NCBI GenBank assembly: GCA_016793445.1
Contig: JAEUME010000005.1
Location: forward strand, 186,001 to 250,000
Length of the DNA stretch: 64,000 nucleotides
Reading direction: 5' to 3'
From: Hyphomicrobium sp.
GTDB lineage: Bacteria > Pseudomonadota > Alphaproteobacteria > Rhizobiales > Hyphomicrobiaceae
Shown here: one piece after another, positions 26,417 to 34,775 of the stretch
How positions within the stretch are numbered: the first letter of the stretch is position 1
How the letters are laid out: each line of letters opens with the position of its first letter
Notes under the pieces: generated by a model
The model's database searches: none
The model's input: only the letters and a program-made list of their open reading frames with translations
Told to the model about the DNA's origin: nothing
Position numbers and translations under genes: made by a program

Positions 26417-27100
26417 GTGTCGATTGAGACGGCAGGGACAGCCGACAGCTTCAGTGCGTTCTATGCCAACAAGCCACAATCCTATTTCTCGGGCGCGCGG
26501 TCCGACTTTGTACGCAGGCTCCCATACGATCCGGCTGCGTCGATCCTGGAGATAGGTTGCGGAACGGGTGCAACAGGGGCGCTGGCGCTGGCGCAGGGCC
26601 GTTGTGGCCGCTATGTCGGCGTCGAGCTGTTTGAGGCCGCCGCTGAGGAGGCCCGCAACGTTCTCAGTGAAGTCATCACCGGCAATGTCGAGACGATGGA
26701 GTTCCCCTGGCAGCCGGCATCTTTCGACGCCTTGATCCTGTCGGAGGTTCTGGAGCATCTAGTCGAGCCAGGCCGCGTACTGAAATCGCTGTCGCGGTAC
26801 GTCCGCCAGGGCGGAATCGTCATGGCCAGTTCCCCCAACGTGTCTCATTGGCGCGTCGTTCGCGAAATTGCTCTTGGGCGCTTCAATCTTACCGATCGCG
26901 GTGTCTTCGACCGTACTCACTTGCGGTGGTTCACGCCGGCGACATTCGCCGAGATGTTCGAACAGGCAGGTTTCCGCATCGCCTGGATGGGCCCCGTGAC
27001 ACCATTCAGCCAGCGCACTCAACTGCTCTCACGACTGACGGGGGGGCGCTACGATCATCTTTTCATGGCGCAAATTGCGATCGCCGGCGTACGCCGCTGA
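26417..27100 (+). CDS. SAM-dependent methyltransferase (class I)
   Basis: 227 residues from GTG 26417, which follows GGAGGA with a four-base gap; the frame extends to ATG 26291 but the added 42 residues have no ribosome site and poor composition. Motif I ILEIGCGTGATGAL, motif II-like FDALILSEVLEHLVEPGRVL and YVRQGGIVMASSPNVSHW are typical of methyltransferases that act on small molecules or sugars. It has an N-terminal SFSAFYANKPQSYFSG segment common in methyltransferases of polysaccharide loci. Placed divergently from the Wza-like gene, it may methylate a sugar or lipid intermediate of the polymer; this is from context only. Confidence 0.85.
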   Translation: MSIETAGTADSFSAFYANKPQSYFSGARSDFVRRLPYDPAASILEIGCGTGATGALALAQGRCGRYVGVELFEAAAEEARNVLSEVITGNVETMEFPWQPASFDALILSEVLEHLVEPGRVLKSLSRYVRQGGIVMASSPNVSHWRVVREIALGRFNLTDRGVFDRTHLRWFTPATFAEMFEQAGFRIAWMGPVTPFSQRTQLLSRLTGGRYDHLFMAQIAIAGVRR

Positions 27101-27131
27101 GGAGCGCCATCAGTTTCCGCCGCGCGCCAAA

Positions 27132-27512
27132 CTACTGCGTCGCCGAAATATCGACGCTCGCCAAGCCCGCGACGATATCGAACGCACATTGTATGTCGCC
27201 ACGCGGTGCGGCGGCGAGCATCACGTGGGGATGACGATAGCGCACGTCCCACAACGGATTGTTCGTGTCCCATAAGGCGACCGGCGTCTCGGGATTGCCG
27301 ATCCGAACGCCCAGGGGCGACAGGGTGAGGGCGCCAAGTCTGACCCAACGCCTTTCGAGTTCTTTCTGACAGGACGCTGCGGCCTTGCCCTGATAGGCCG
27401 CCATCAAGGCTTCGTCGTAGATGGCCCGGTGGTAGCGGTCTTGCAACCACACCTTTGTTCCGGCCAGGGCCGCGGTGGCGATGAGGACAATTCTGAGTGT
27501 TGGGCGCGACAT
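27132..27512 (-). CDS. Hypothetical membrane-anchored or secreted protein
   Basis: 126 residues from ATG 27512. The first ~20 residues are a hydrophobic stretch (LRIVLIATAALAGTKVWL) without a good cleavage site, so an uncleaved anchor facing the periplasm is more likely. The rest is polar with two cysteines (ASCQKEL and DIQCAFD), which could form a disulfide, and a Trp-rich central part (VALWDTNNPLWDVRY). I do not recognise a family. It is convergent with the methyltransferase gene, 31 bases away, and divergent from the dehydrogenase gene at 27712. Confidence 0.6.
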   Translation of the reverse strand: MSRPTLRIVLIATAALAGTKVWLQDRYHRAIYDEALMAAYQGKAAASCQKELERRWVRLGALTLSPLGVRIGNPETPVALWDTNNPLWDVRYRHPHVMLAAAPRGDIQCAFDIVAGLASVDISATQ

Positions 27513-27711
27513 GCGATCACGTCCGGGGCTTGCCGGCAGGCCGATACGATCTGGAAGTCGATTACGAGAGTGCGCCCCACATGGTTACCAGGCTCTTAAT
27601 TGCCGCACTGCGGCGTGAGGCCGTTGCACAGACTTCACCCTTGTCAGGACCAGCCTACTGAGGCAGAAGCGTTATCCTACGAAAGTCGGACACTTGGGAG
27701 TTCCAGCAAAA

Positions 27712-28677
27712 ATGAAAAAGAAGATTCTGATCACGTGGCCCCTGCCGGAGGCCGTGATGGCCCGCGCAAGGCAGACCTATGACGTCATCGCCCACGGCGA
27801 CGATCCCAAGATCACGATTGAGGAAATGCTCGAGACCGCCAAGTCCGTCGACGCCATCGTCCTGACGCTGAATGAAAAGTGCCCCAAGGCAGTGATTGAC
27901 CGCATTCCGGAGAACATCAAGTGCATCTCGACGTTCTCGATCGGCTTTGATCACATCGATCTCGAAGCCTGCAGGGCGCGCGGCATCAAGGTGGGCAATG
28001 CGCCCCACGGCGTCACCGTCGCCACCGCCGAAATCGCCATGCTTCTGTTGCTGGGCTCGGCGCGCCGCGCCGCGGAAGGCGAACACATGATCCGAACGCG
28101 GTCCTGGCCCGGCTGGCAGCCGCTGCAACTGGTAGGCCGCCGTCTCGACAACAAGGTGCTTGGGATTTACGGCTTCGGCAAGATCGGCCAAGCGCTCGCG
28201 CAGCGCGCCCGCGGTTTCGACATGGACATCCACTACTACGATCTTTACAGGGCCAAGCCCGAAGTCGAGGCTAAATACAACGCCACCTATCACGACAGCC
28301 TGGATGGCCTGCTGAAGGTGTCGGAGTTCTTCTCGATAAATGCCCCGTCGACGCCCGAAACGCGCGGCTTCTTCAACAAGGCGACCATCGAGAAACTGCC
28401 AAAGGGCGCGATCGTGGTGAACACGGCGCGTGGCGACCTCGTCAACGATGCGGATATGATCGCGGCCTTGAAGTCGGGCCGGCTGGGTTATGCGGGTCTC
28501 GACGTTTTCGCCGGCGAGCCGAAGATCAACGAGGGTTATTACGACCTGCCCAATACATTCCTGTTCCCGCATCTGGGTTCGGCTGCCATTGAGGCACGCA
28601 ATCAGATGGGCTTTGAAGCACTCGACAACGTTGACTCTTTCTTTGCCGGCAAGGACATGCCCTTCAAGCTGGCCTAA
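27712..28677 (+). CDS. D-2-hydroxyacid dehydrogenase (glyoxylate/hydroxypyruvate reductase type)
   Basis: 321 residues from ATG 27712 (GGGAG upstream). Rossmann motif LGIYGFGKIGQALAQ at ~150-165 and the family's catalytic triad: Arg in NTARGDLV, Glu in AGEPKINEGYYDLPN and His in LFPHLGSA. This family reduces glyoxylate or hydroxypyruvate with NAD(P)H. GyaR-type enzymes serve in glyoxylate metabolism and, in methylotrophs, the serine cycle (HprA); I cannot tell which from the sequence. Cytoplasmic. Single-gene unit closed by a strong terminator. Confidence 0.9.
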   Translation: MKKKILITWPLPEAVMARARQTYDVIAHGDDPKITIEEMLETAKSVDAIVLTLNEKCPKAVIDRIPENIKCISTFSIGFDHIDLEACRARGIKVGNAPHGVTVATAEIAMLLLLGSARRAAEGEHMIRTRSWPGWQPLQLVGRRLDNKVLGIYGFGKIGQALAQRARGFDMDIHYYDLYRAKPEVEAKYNATYHDSLDGLLKVSEFFSINAPSTPETRGFFNKATIEKLPKGAIVVNTARGDLVNDADMIAALKSGRLGYAGLDVFAGEPKINEGYYDLPNTFLFPHLGSAAIEARNQMGFEALDNVDSFFAGKDMPFKLA

Positions 28678-28694
28678 GTCTGGGACGAAACTGG

Positions 28695-28732
28695 AAAAAA
28701 CCCCCGGCTTTACTGCCGGGGGTTTCCTTTTT
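28695..28732 (+). terminator. Rho-independent terminator (probably bidirectional)
   Basis: Stem CCCCCGGC (28701-28708), loop TTTACT, GCCGGGGG (28715-28722), then TTTCCTTTTT; six A precede the stem, so it can also serve the minus-strand DUF1150 gene that ends at 28802. Confidence 0.92.
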
Positions 28733-28801
28733 GGGGCGTGCACGAGATCAGGCAGAAACCGGGGCTCAGGATGAGTCCTTGGCTTCGCCGTTCTGGCGCC
28801 T

Positions 28802-29098
28802 TCAGTGAACCGCCGCGATGGCGAGGTCACCTTCCTGTGCGTGGCCGATGGCGGCCTGCAAGGTATCGGTGAGCGCTATCGGCGTACCGTCGGCAGCGTG
28901 CAACGAGAAAAGGTTGATGCCGGACGGCAGACCCTCAACCATCGGGAACATGCGCTGAGCGTCGTCGGACGACAATGTCTTGATATAGGCAACCTCTCCG
29001 CCGCCGAGACGGGCCAATTCGAGCTCGCTCATCAAAGGCACAGCACGGGGGTCGAGGACCGCTTTGGTCTTGGTCTTACCAGGTGTTTTTTCATTCAT
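28802..29098 (-). CDS. DUF1150 family protein
   Basis: 98 residues from ATG 29098, with GGAGGA seven bases upstream. The pattern LGGGEVAYIKTLSSDDAQRMFP followed by GINLFSLHAADGTPIALTD is characteristic of DUF1150, a small alphaproteobacterial family that is regularly encoded beside a small heat shock protein gene, as here. Function unknown; linkage to Hsp20 suggests a stress or protein-quality role. No signal peptide or membrane span. Confidence 0.88.
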   Translation of the reverse strand: MNEKTPGKTKTKAVLDPRAVPLMSELELARLGGGEVAYIKTLSSDDAQRMFPMVEGLPSGINLFSLHAADGTPIALTDTLQAAIGHAQEGDLAIAAVH

Positions 29099-29238
29099 GA
29101 CGCTGTTCCTCCATGGAACGAGGATCGGTCATAATAATTATGGGATGTCACGGGCGCGATTTCGAGAGTGCCCAACGATCATTCCCATCGTCTCGATCCT
29201 CGGACGATTCGATCGGGTTGGCTGTGTCTTGAAAGACT

Positions 29239-29685
29239 CTACGGCCGCTCTTTATTTGCCAGCTTGGCCCCGATCTCGATTCTGCGCACGAGCTTTTCAG
29301 GCTCGAGGCGGTGCAGATCGATCGAAAGCAGACCATTGGACAGATCGGCCGATTTCACCTCGATGCCGTCAGCCAGGACAAAGGTGCGCGCGAACTGGCG
29401 AGCTGCTATCCCGCGATAGAGGTACTCGCGCGACTTGTCGTCGGTCTGTTTGCCGCGAACGATAAGCTGGTTGTCTTCCAGAGTGATGTCCAGCTGATCG
29501 CGGCTGAAGCCGGCGACGGCCAGCGTAATGCGAAGAAGCTCCGCTTTGCCGTCTTCCTTGGGGATGCGCTCAATGTTGTAAGGAGGGTAACCGTCGGCCG
29601 AGCCTTTGCCGGCGCGATCGATCATCCGCTCAATATCCTCAAAACCCAGAAGCAATGGGTTCGAGAGCATGGTCATACGTGTCAT
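29239..29685 (-). CDS. Small heat shock protein, Hsp20/IbpA family
   Basis: 148 residues from ATG 29685, the usual IbpA-like length; a longer frame adds 12 residues of no interest. N-terminal region LGFEDIERMIDRAGKG; alpha-crystallin domain about 35-130 (YNIERIPKEDG, LRITLAVAGFSRDQLDITLEDNQLIVRGKQ, FARTFVLADGIEVKSADLSNGLLSIDL) and the C-terminal LVRRIEI. Holds unfolding proteins in an ATP-independent way. DUF1150 lies 140 bp downstream on the same strand. I looked for a ROSE thermosensor in the 5' region and could not identify one with confidence. Confidence 0.92.
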   Translation of the reverse strand: MTRMTMLSNPLLLGFEDIERMIDRAGKGSADGYPPYNIERIPKEDGKAELLRITLAVAGFSRDQLDITLEDNQLIVRGKQTDDKSREYLYRGIAARQFARTFVLADGIEVKSADLSNGLLSIDLHRLEPEKLVRRIEIGAKLANKERP

Positions 29686-29988
29686 TTCCGAAAGCCCTTG
29701 TCTTGCCGAAGCGACCTTCAAGTCGGGAACGCTGCTACAGCCATCCCCTATAAACCTAGCCGCCCCGAAGGCGCGGCCCGGTTACTCCTGGAATATTGGA
29801 GGGATGGGACGGCGTTTCAAGCCGCGCGACGTGGCAAGCGAGAACAAAAAGTGCATTTCTGCATCGCGGCCGCGGAAGACCTGCCACAGTCCTGCTCAAC
29901 TCGCCCGGCAAGGATCGGAACGCGACCGCGGAAGAAAGATCGTTTCCCTTTCGCGCCCTTCCTATCACTGCCAGCCCAGGGACCCGTC
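29686..29988. other. Divergent intergenic region between Hsp20 and a secreted protein gene
   Basis: About 300 bp with no supported gene. It should hold the Hsp20 promoter (minus) and that of the gene at 29989 (plus). A plus-strand frame crosses it, running from 29311 into the next gene, but it begins antisense inside Hsp20 and has no ribosome site. I see no convincing sigma-32 box. Confidence 0.5.
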
Positions 29989-30726
29989 ATGATCCGGTTT
30001 CAATTCAAAAGCTTGTGCTCCAACGTAGCGGCGTCCGCCGTCGCCCTGGCGCTTGCCGTCCTGGCGGGAGCACCCCAGTCCGTTGCCGAGCCGGCGGCGG
30101 GGGAGGCTGGAGCAGCGGCTGCGGTGGTCCAGCCCGCAAAGACCGAGGCGGGCGGGACAAAGGACCCGGAGATCGTCCTGACGCCCGAAGAGAAGACTGA
30201 AAAGGAAGCTCGCAAGGCCTGCAAGGTGGACATCTGCACCGCGTTCAGGAACCCCTCCGCAGCTGGACACGATATCTCCTGTGATGTCTTGAAAAGCTGG
30301 CGCAAGGAGCAGCTCGTGAAGATGGTGTCACGTCTGAAAGTGACGTGGCCTTATGGTCCGGTGCGCTGCACCTCCTCGCTAAAGATCAAGCGTGACGATC
30401 TGGCGAAAGCGGTGACCGAGCCGAAGTATTCGACCACGCTCGATAAGCATTCAGTCAGCTGCACCGTCGAACGGTCGAACGACAAGCCGACGGAAATCAA
30501 GTTTGAGTTTTCGCCGAAGGTTGACTTCGCGAACGGCAAAGCGGTAGCCGCGAAGATGAACTGGGGCAAGATAGAAGCCCCGACGTTGATAAAAGGCGCA
30601 ATGTGGACGGCGACGGCGGCGGACAACACCGTCAATTTGCTCTCAAGCTATCTTGTCACCGACATCAACGATTTCATCGAGAAAAAATGCGACGAGGTGA
30701 AGGACGAGTGGGCCGCCCGCAAATAA
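29989..30726 (+). CDS. Secreted protein of unknown function
   Basis: 245 residues from ATG 29989 with AGGGA seven bases upstream. Signal peptide at about 1-33 (AASAVALALAVLAGAPQSVA). Residues ~34-60 are an Ala/Gly/Glu-rich linker, then a domain with regularly placed cysteines (ARKACKVDIC, ISCDVLKSWRKEQL, VRCTSSLKIKRDDL, HSVSCTVER, EKKCDEV), fitting disulfides in the periplasm. The pattern of a conserved Lys/Trp-rich core (KSWRKEQLVKMV, KVTWPYGPVRC) is seen in conserved hypothetical exported proteins of Rhizobiales; no function known to me. Divergent from Hsp20. Confidence 0.72.
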   Translation: MIRFQFKSLCSNVAASAVALALAVLAGAPQSVAEPAAGEAGAAAAVVQPAKTEAGGTKDPEIVLTPEEKTEKEARKACKVDICTAFRNPSAAGHDISCDVLKSWRKEQLVKMVSRLKVTWPYGPVRCTSSLKIKRDDLAKAVTEPKYSTTLDKHSVSCTVERSNDKPTEIKFEFSPKVDFANGKAVAAKMNWGKIEAPTLIKGAMWTATAADNTVNLLSSYLVTDINDFIEKKCDEVKDEWAARK

Positions 30727-30760
30727 GAAGCGCTCGTGAGAGCTGCACGTCGGGACGGCG

Positions 30761-30976
30761 TCAGACTTTGATCAGTCCCTTGCTCACAGCAAGCGCAACC
30801 GCGTGCTCACGTGTCACCGCTTTCAGCTTCGAGCGCGCATTTGCAAGGTGCATGGCAACAGTCGGCGGGCGAATGCCGATCTCTTTGGCAATTCCTTCGT
30901 TAGAGTGTCCAAGAGCGAGCAGGGACAGACACTGCAGCTCCCGCGGTGAAAGTCGTGCTTCAGTATCAACGGACAT
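30761..30976 (-). CDS. LuxR-type HTH protein, DNA-binding domain only
   Basis: 71 residues from ATG 30976, consisting almost entirely of a GerE/LuxR helix-turn-helix: LSPRELQCLSLLALGHSNEGIAKEIGI, then PPTVAMHLANARSKL. There is no receiver, autoinducer or PAS domain, so activity must be set by amount, by dimerisation with another protein or by the small C-terminal tail. Such mini-regulators are frequent in Rhizobiales. The upstream 220 bp contain two CGTACG-centred inverted repeats at 31051-31110, possible autoregulatory sites. Confidence 0.82.
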   Translation of the reverse strand: MSVDTEARLSPRELQCLSLLALGHSNEGIAKEIGIRPPTVAMHLANARSKLKAVTREHAVALAVSKGLIKV

Positions 30977-31050
30977 CAGGGCCCCAGTTCTGGAAAGTTA
31001 GGACCAGAAGTTGAATATGTGATCAGGTTTAGTGCGTAGGGGTGTTTCGT

Positions 31051-31110
31051 GCGTACGGGGTGAGACGTTCATCCAATCCAGGGCCTCAACGCGCGAGCCG
31101 TACCGTACGC
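31051..31110. repeat. Inverted repeat GCGTACGG ... CCGTACGC upstream of the LuxR-type gene
   Basis: GCGTACGG at 31051-31058 and CCGTACGC at 31103-31110 are exact inverted copies, each with a CGTACG palindrome at its core. A direct repeat CAACCTGACAA also occurs at 31116-31126 and 31151-31161. The region has no gene and lies upstream of the small HTH gene and downstream of uup. Confidence 0.4.
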
Positions 31111-31195
31111 CAACTCAACCTGACAAGAACAACAAAGTTCCAGATTCACGCAACCTGACAAAACCGCGAGGTCTTACTGATACGGAATAAAGCGG

Positions 31196-33031
31196 TCAGC
31201 TTTTGGCTTCCACCCAAGCGCGTCGTTCCTCGAGCTCAAGCCATTGTGTTTCAGCTTCGTCAAGCGCGGACTGCGCGTGAGCAAGACGCAACGTCACGGC
31301 ATCGAAGCCGGCGCGATCACGTGCGAAAAAGCCATTGTCTGCGAGCTTTCCCGACAGATTTTGAACCTCGCTTTCCAGCTTGGCGATGATGTCTGGAAGA
31401 GTGTCAAGCAAGTGTTTTTCTTTGAAGGAAAGTTTGCGCGCTGTCTTCGCATCAGTGGCTTCGCGAGAGTCTCTCTCCGTTGAAGATGGCGAACGTTCCG
31501 CTGAAGATGGTGGACGCTTTTCCTGAGGCACTATGGCCTGGGCATTTTTTTGTGAGAGCATGTCGCTGTAGCCACCCGCGTACTCGATCCACCGCCCATT
31601 GCCTGCGGGCGCGAGTACGCTGGTGACCACTCGGTCAAGAAAGTCACGGTCGTGGCTGACCAACAGAACCGTACCGGGATAGTCTGAAATCAACTCCTGC
31701 AGAAGGTCCAGCGTTTCGAGATCAAGATCGTTGGTCGGCTCGTCGAGCACCAACACGTTGGAGGGTTTGGCGAGCGCTCGCGCCAGCATGAGGCGGGCGC
31801 GTTCTCCACCCGAAAGCACGCGTAACGGCGTCAGCCGCTGCTCGGGGATGAAGAGGAAATCCTTCATGTAGCTGGCGACGTGACGCGCTTTGCCATTGAT
31901 CACGACCTGATCGCCGCGGCCGCCCGTCAGGGCATCCTGCACGGTCCAGTCGGGATCCAGCTCGTCGCGGCGCTGATCGAGTGACACAAGCTCCAGATTG
32001 ACGCCAAGGCGTACGCTGCCGCTGTCGGGTTCTATTTCACCGGTCAAGAGCTTGAGGATCGTCGTCTTGCCAGCGCCGTTGGGGCCGACGAGACCGAGGC
32101 GGTCTCCCCGCATGATGCGCAACGACAGATCGGCGACGACCGGCGCGCCGCCGCCGTAGCTCTTGGACACATTGGTGAGTTCGGCGACGAGCCGGCCCGA
32201 CAGCCCGCCCTCCGCGCTCTCGAGGCGGACGTTACCTTGAACGAAGCGGCGCTCGCGAACCTCCTTGCGCATCTCCTTGAGTTCACGCACGCGCCGCACG
32301 TTGCGTTTGCGGCGTCCTGTGACACCGCCGTGCATCCACTGGTCCTCGCGCACGATCTTGCGGTCGAGCTTGTGGCGTTCGGTCTCTTCCTCTTCGAGGA
32401 CCTTGTCTCGCCAGTCCTCGAAGGCGGCGAATCCCGACTGCAGTTGTCGCGAGCGACCCCGGTCCAGCCACACCGTGGTCTTCGACAGATTTTCGAGGAA
32501 TCGGCGGTCGTGGCTGACAAGCACAACGGCGCCGCGCGATTGGTTGAGCGTCTCCTCCAGCCATTCGATGGCCGGCAGATCGAGGTGGTTGGTCGGCTCA
32601 TCGAGCAGCAGAACGTCGGGACGTGAGGCCAGCACGCGGGCCAAAGCGACACGGCGGGCTTCGCCGCCCGACAGATGCATAGGGTCTTCCTCTCCTGTCA
32701 GCCCCAGTTCGTTCAGCAGATAGAGAGCCTGGTAGGGGTCGTCGGTGGGACCCAGGCCCGCCTCGACGTAAGCCTGCGCAGTAGCAAAGCCCGTGAAGTC
32801 CGCCTCCTGTGACAGGTAGCGGATGGACGCGCCGGGATGAGCAAAGCGTTCACCCCGGTCGGGCGTCACAATGCCGGCGGCGATCTTGAGCAACGTCGAC
32901 TTGCCCGAGCCGTTGCGGCCGACGAGGCAAATGCGATCGCCACCGGCAACGGTGAGTTCGGCGCCTTCCAGCAGCGGCGTGCCGCCGAAGGTGAGCCAGA
33001 CATCTTTGAGAGTAAGCAGGGGAGGGGCCAT
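31196..33031 (-). CDS. uup: ABC-F family ATPase, Uup-like
   Basis: 611 residues with two ABC domains in tandem and no membrane span: Walker A GRNGSGKST, signature LSGGEARRVALARVL and Walker B VLLLDEPTNHLDL in the first; GPNGAGKTT, LSGGERARLMLARAL and VLVLDEPTNDLDL in the second. The linker between them is short and basic. After residue ~530 follows a charged coiled coil (RKLSFKEKHLLDTLPDIIAKLESEVQNL), the C-terminal DNA-binding domain that marks Uup among ABC-F proteins. ABC-F factors act on the ribosome; Uup also affects excision of mobile elements in E. coli. Single gene here. Confidence 0.9.
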   Translation of the reverse strand: MAPPLLTLKDVWLTFGGTPLLEGAELTVAGGDRICLVGRNGSGKSTLLKIAAGIVTPDRGERFAHPGASIRYLSQEADFTGFATAQAYVEAGLGPTDDPYQALYLLNELGLTGEEDPMHLSGGEARRVALARVLASRPDVLLLDEPTNHLDLPAIEWLEETLNQSRGAVVLVSHDRRFLENLSKTTVWLDRGRSRQLQSGFAAFEDWRDKVLEEEETERHKLDRKIVREDQWMHGGVTGRRKRNVRRVRELKEMRKEVRERRFVQGNVRLESAEGGLSGRLVAELTNVSKSYGGGAPVVADLSLRIMRGDRLGLVGPNGAGKTTILKLLTGEIEPDSGSVRLGVNLELVSLDQRRDELDPDWTVQDALTGGRGDQVVINGKARHVASYMKDFLFIPEQRLTPLRVLSGGERARLMLARALAKPSNVLVLDEPTNDLDLETLDLLQELISDYPGTVLLVSHDRDFLDRVVTSVLAPAGNGRWIEYAGGYSDMLSQKNAQAIVPQEKRPPSSAERSPSSTERDSREATDAKTARKLSFKEKHLLDTLPDIIAKLESEVQNLSGKLADNGFFARDRAGFDAVTLRLAHAQSALDEAETQWLELEERRAWVEAKS

Positions 33032-33142
33032 CGCGCCGGTTTAGTGTGCCGTGAGCCCGGCGGCAAGTGGGAGATCCAGCCACGCAACGTTGCGTCAAGA
33101 AGTGATCGTAAGATAGGCTTTCGGGATGGCGCCGGGGTGATC

Positions 33143-34630
33143 TTACCTGGAATCGGCGGCTTGCCGGAGTGTGGGGATGTCGTCCTCCTTGGCGCTCTCT
33201 TGAGAGCCCTGCTGCTGAGCAAAGGCCTCTGCGACGTCCTTGAGCTTGGCGTGGATGGCGCTGCCTGCCGATATTTGCGGATCAGACGGCGTAATACCCT
33301 GTTCCCGCTCCCACTGGCTTACGGTCTCGCGCGCCTTGGCGAATGCGGACTCGAACGAATAGGTCTCACGCAAGGCATGATTGAACAGGGCATCGCCGAA
33401 GAACGTCCATTCGCGTTCGTTGGAGCAGCCGAAGGATGTTCGGTTGTCACTCGCCGCGGTCATGATGAGTGTATTGTCGCTGGCGAGCTCCTCGACGAAG
33501 CTGCCCGAATAGCATGCCGAGATGATGAGCACGCGGTTCTTGATGCCGCTTGTATCCAGCATCGCACGCAAGGCGCCGGGTGTGAGACTATTGAACGAGA
33601 AACCCGAGAAACTGACGGCAAAGCGTCCACGCGTTCCGTGCGAGGTGAGGTACATCACCAGCACGTCGTTCTCGGTGTCCATCTTGTGCGCCAGGCCCGC
33701 AAGCAGGTTCTCGATGTTTGAGACATTGGCCAGGGGCGTGTCTTCGACCGTATCGGTGTGATTGATGGCGACGATGGAGCGGCCCGCCGTTCCGAATCGT
33801 TTGTCGAACAGTTCGCGGGTCTTTTCGACCTCGCTCTTGAAGACGTCCTGGTCGGCAAATCCCGCCGCAGCAAGAAGGTAGATTTCGCTCCGGTTGGGAT
33901 CGGAAGGCAGCACCTTGTCAAGCGCGGCACTCACCAACTGCGGCTGCATGTAGTAGGTACGTTCGACGTCAACCCATTTGACCGGCGATGAGCCGTCGTC
34001 GCCTTCGCCGCTCCCGTAGAGCCCCGCGTAATAGCTGTAATACGCGTTGGCAGTCCTCCACACGTCGAAGCCGGGTTGCGTGGCGTCCCCGCGCACGATG
34101 GGAGCATCGGGCATGAGAAGCGCGACAATGGCGGCATATTGGGCAGCGCGAAAACCATAGCGCCATTGCGAACCTGTCCATGCGGTTCGGCCGGCGCGCC
34201 AGAGTGCGATGGCCCACCACAAGGCAAGCGCCCCGAATACGCCAAACAGCGTCCAGCTTTCATCGTTGCCGGTACTCTTGCCCGCTACGTAAACGGCGGC
34301 AACCATCGCTGCGGTCAGTGTGCCAATCGCCGCGCTGTCGGCAAGTATCCGCGGCAGTCCGAACGGGGCGTAATGTGGCTTTGCAAGCCACAACATCACA
34401 GCGTAGACGACCCAGCCCCCTGCGGCAGCCAGGGCGCCCCAGCCGGACACGTAGCGGTTCTCGCCAGCGATCGCAGCCTCCAGCAACGTGCCCGAGGCAA
34501 TCGATATAGTTATGAGAACAACGACGGCGATGCGTGAAGGCTCTGTTGCGTAGCGTGTGACAGGGCGCAGAAACAACAGGCGGAGCGCCCGGACAAATGT
34601 GCCAAGAACGTCCATCGCGAGTTCGAGCAT
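33143..34630 (-). CDS. Membrane-anchored C13 (legumain/caspase-like) peptidase
   Basis: 495 residues. Five membrane helices in the first ~185 residues (IAVVVLITISIASGTLLEAA, GGWVVYAVMLWLA, IGTLTAAMVAAVYVAG, LFGVFGALALWWAIALW, AAQYAAIVALLM), then a clan CD peptidase domain: VDVERTYYMQPQLV, DVLVMYLTSHGTRGRF with the catalytic His and RVLIISACYSGSFVEEL with the catalytic Cys, then LIMTAASDNRTSFGC. This is the peptidase C13 pattern (His-Gly ... Ala-Cys-Tyr-Ser-Gly). The domain would lie in the periplasm or cytoplasm depending on helix count; an odd number (five) leaves it on the side opposite the N-terminus. Substrates unknown. Confidence 0.85.
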   Translation of the reverse strand: MLELAMDVLGTFVRALRLLFLRPVTRYATEPSRIAVVVLITISIASGTLLEAAIAGENRYVSGWGALAAAGGWVVYAVMLWLAKPHYAPFGLPRILADSAAIGTLTAAMVAAVYVAGKSTGNDESWTLFGVFGALALWWAIALWRAGRTAWTGSQWRYGFRAAQYAAIVALLMPDAPIVRGDATQPGFDVWRTANAYYSYYAGLYGSGEGDDGSSPVKWVDVERTYYMQPQLVSAALDKVLPSDPNRSEIYLLAAAGFADQDVFKSEVEKTRELFDKRFGTAGRSIVAINHTDTVEDTPLANVSNIENLLAGLAHKMDTENDVLVMYLTSHGTRGRFAVSFSGFSFNSLTPGALRAMLDTSGIKNRVLIISACYSGSFVEELASDNTLIMTAASDNRTSFGCSNEREWTFFGDALFNHALRETYSFESAFAKARETVSQWEREQGITPSDPQISAGSAIHAKLKDVAEAFAQQQGSQESAKEDDIPTLRQAADSR

Positions 34631-34775
34631 GGCGCCTATACTCTGTAAGCTGAAGTCTGCATATTGCCGCCTATCGGTTACCGCGCCAGAAAGATACTAC
34701 CTAAAATGCCGGATAATCTTGGCAAGGGTGAGCCAAAGAATACGGAAGCAGGTTTCGGGGCCACGCCAGGAACCA

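Noticed and set aside
27655..28830. 391-codon open frame on the minus strand
   Set aside because: Antisense shadow of the D-2-hydroxyacid dehydrogenase and crosses its terminator.
29311..29988. N-terminal extension of the secreted protein gene at 29989
   Set aside because: It starts antisense inside Hsp20; the ATG at 29989 has a ribosome site and is followed by a signal peptide.
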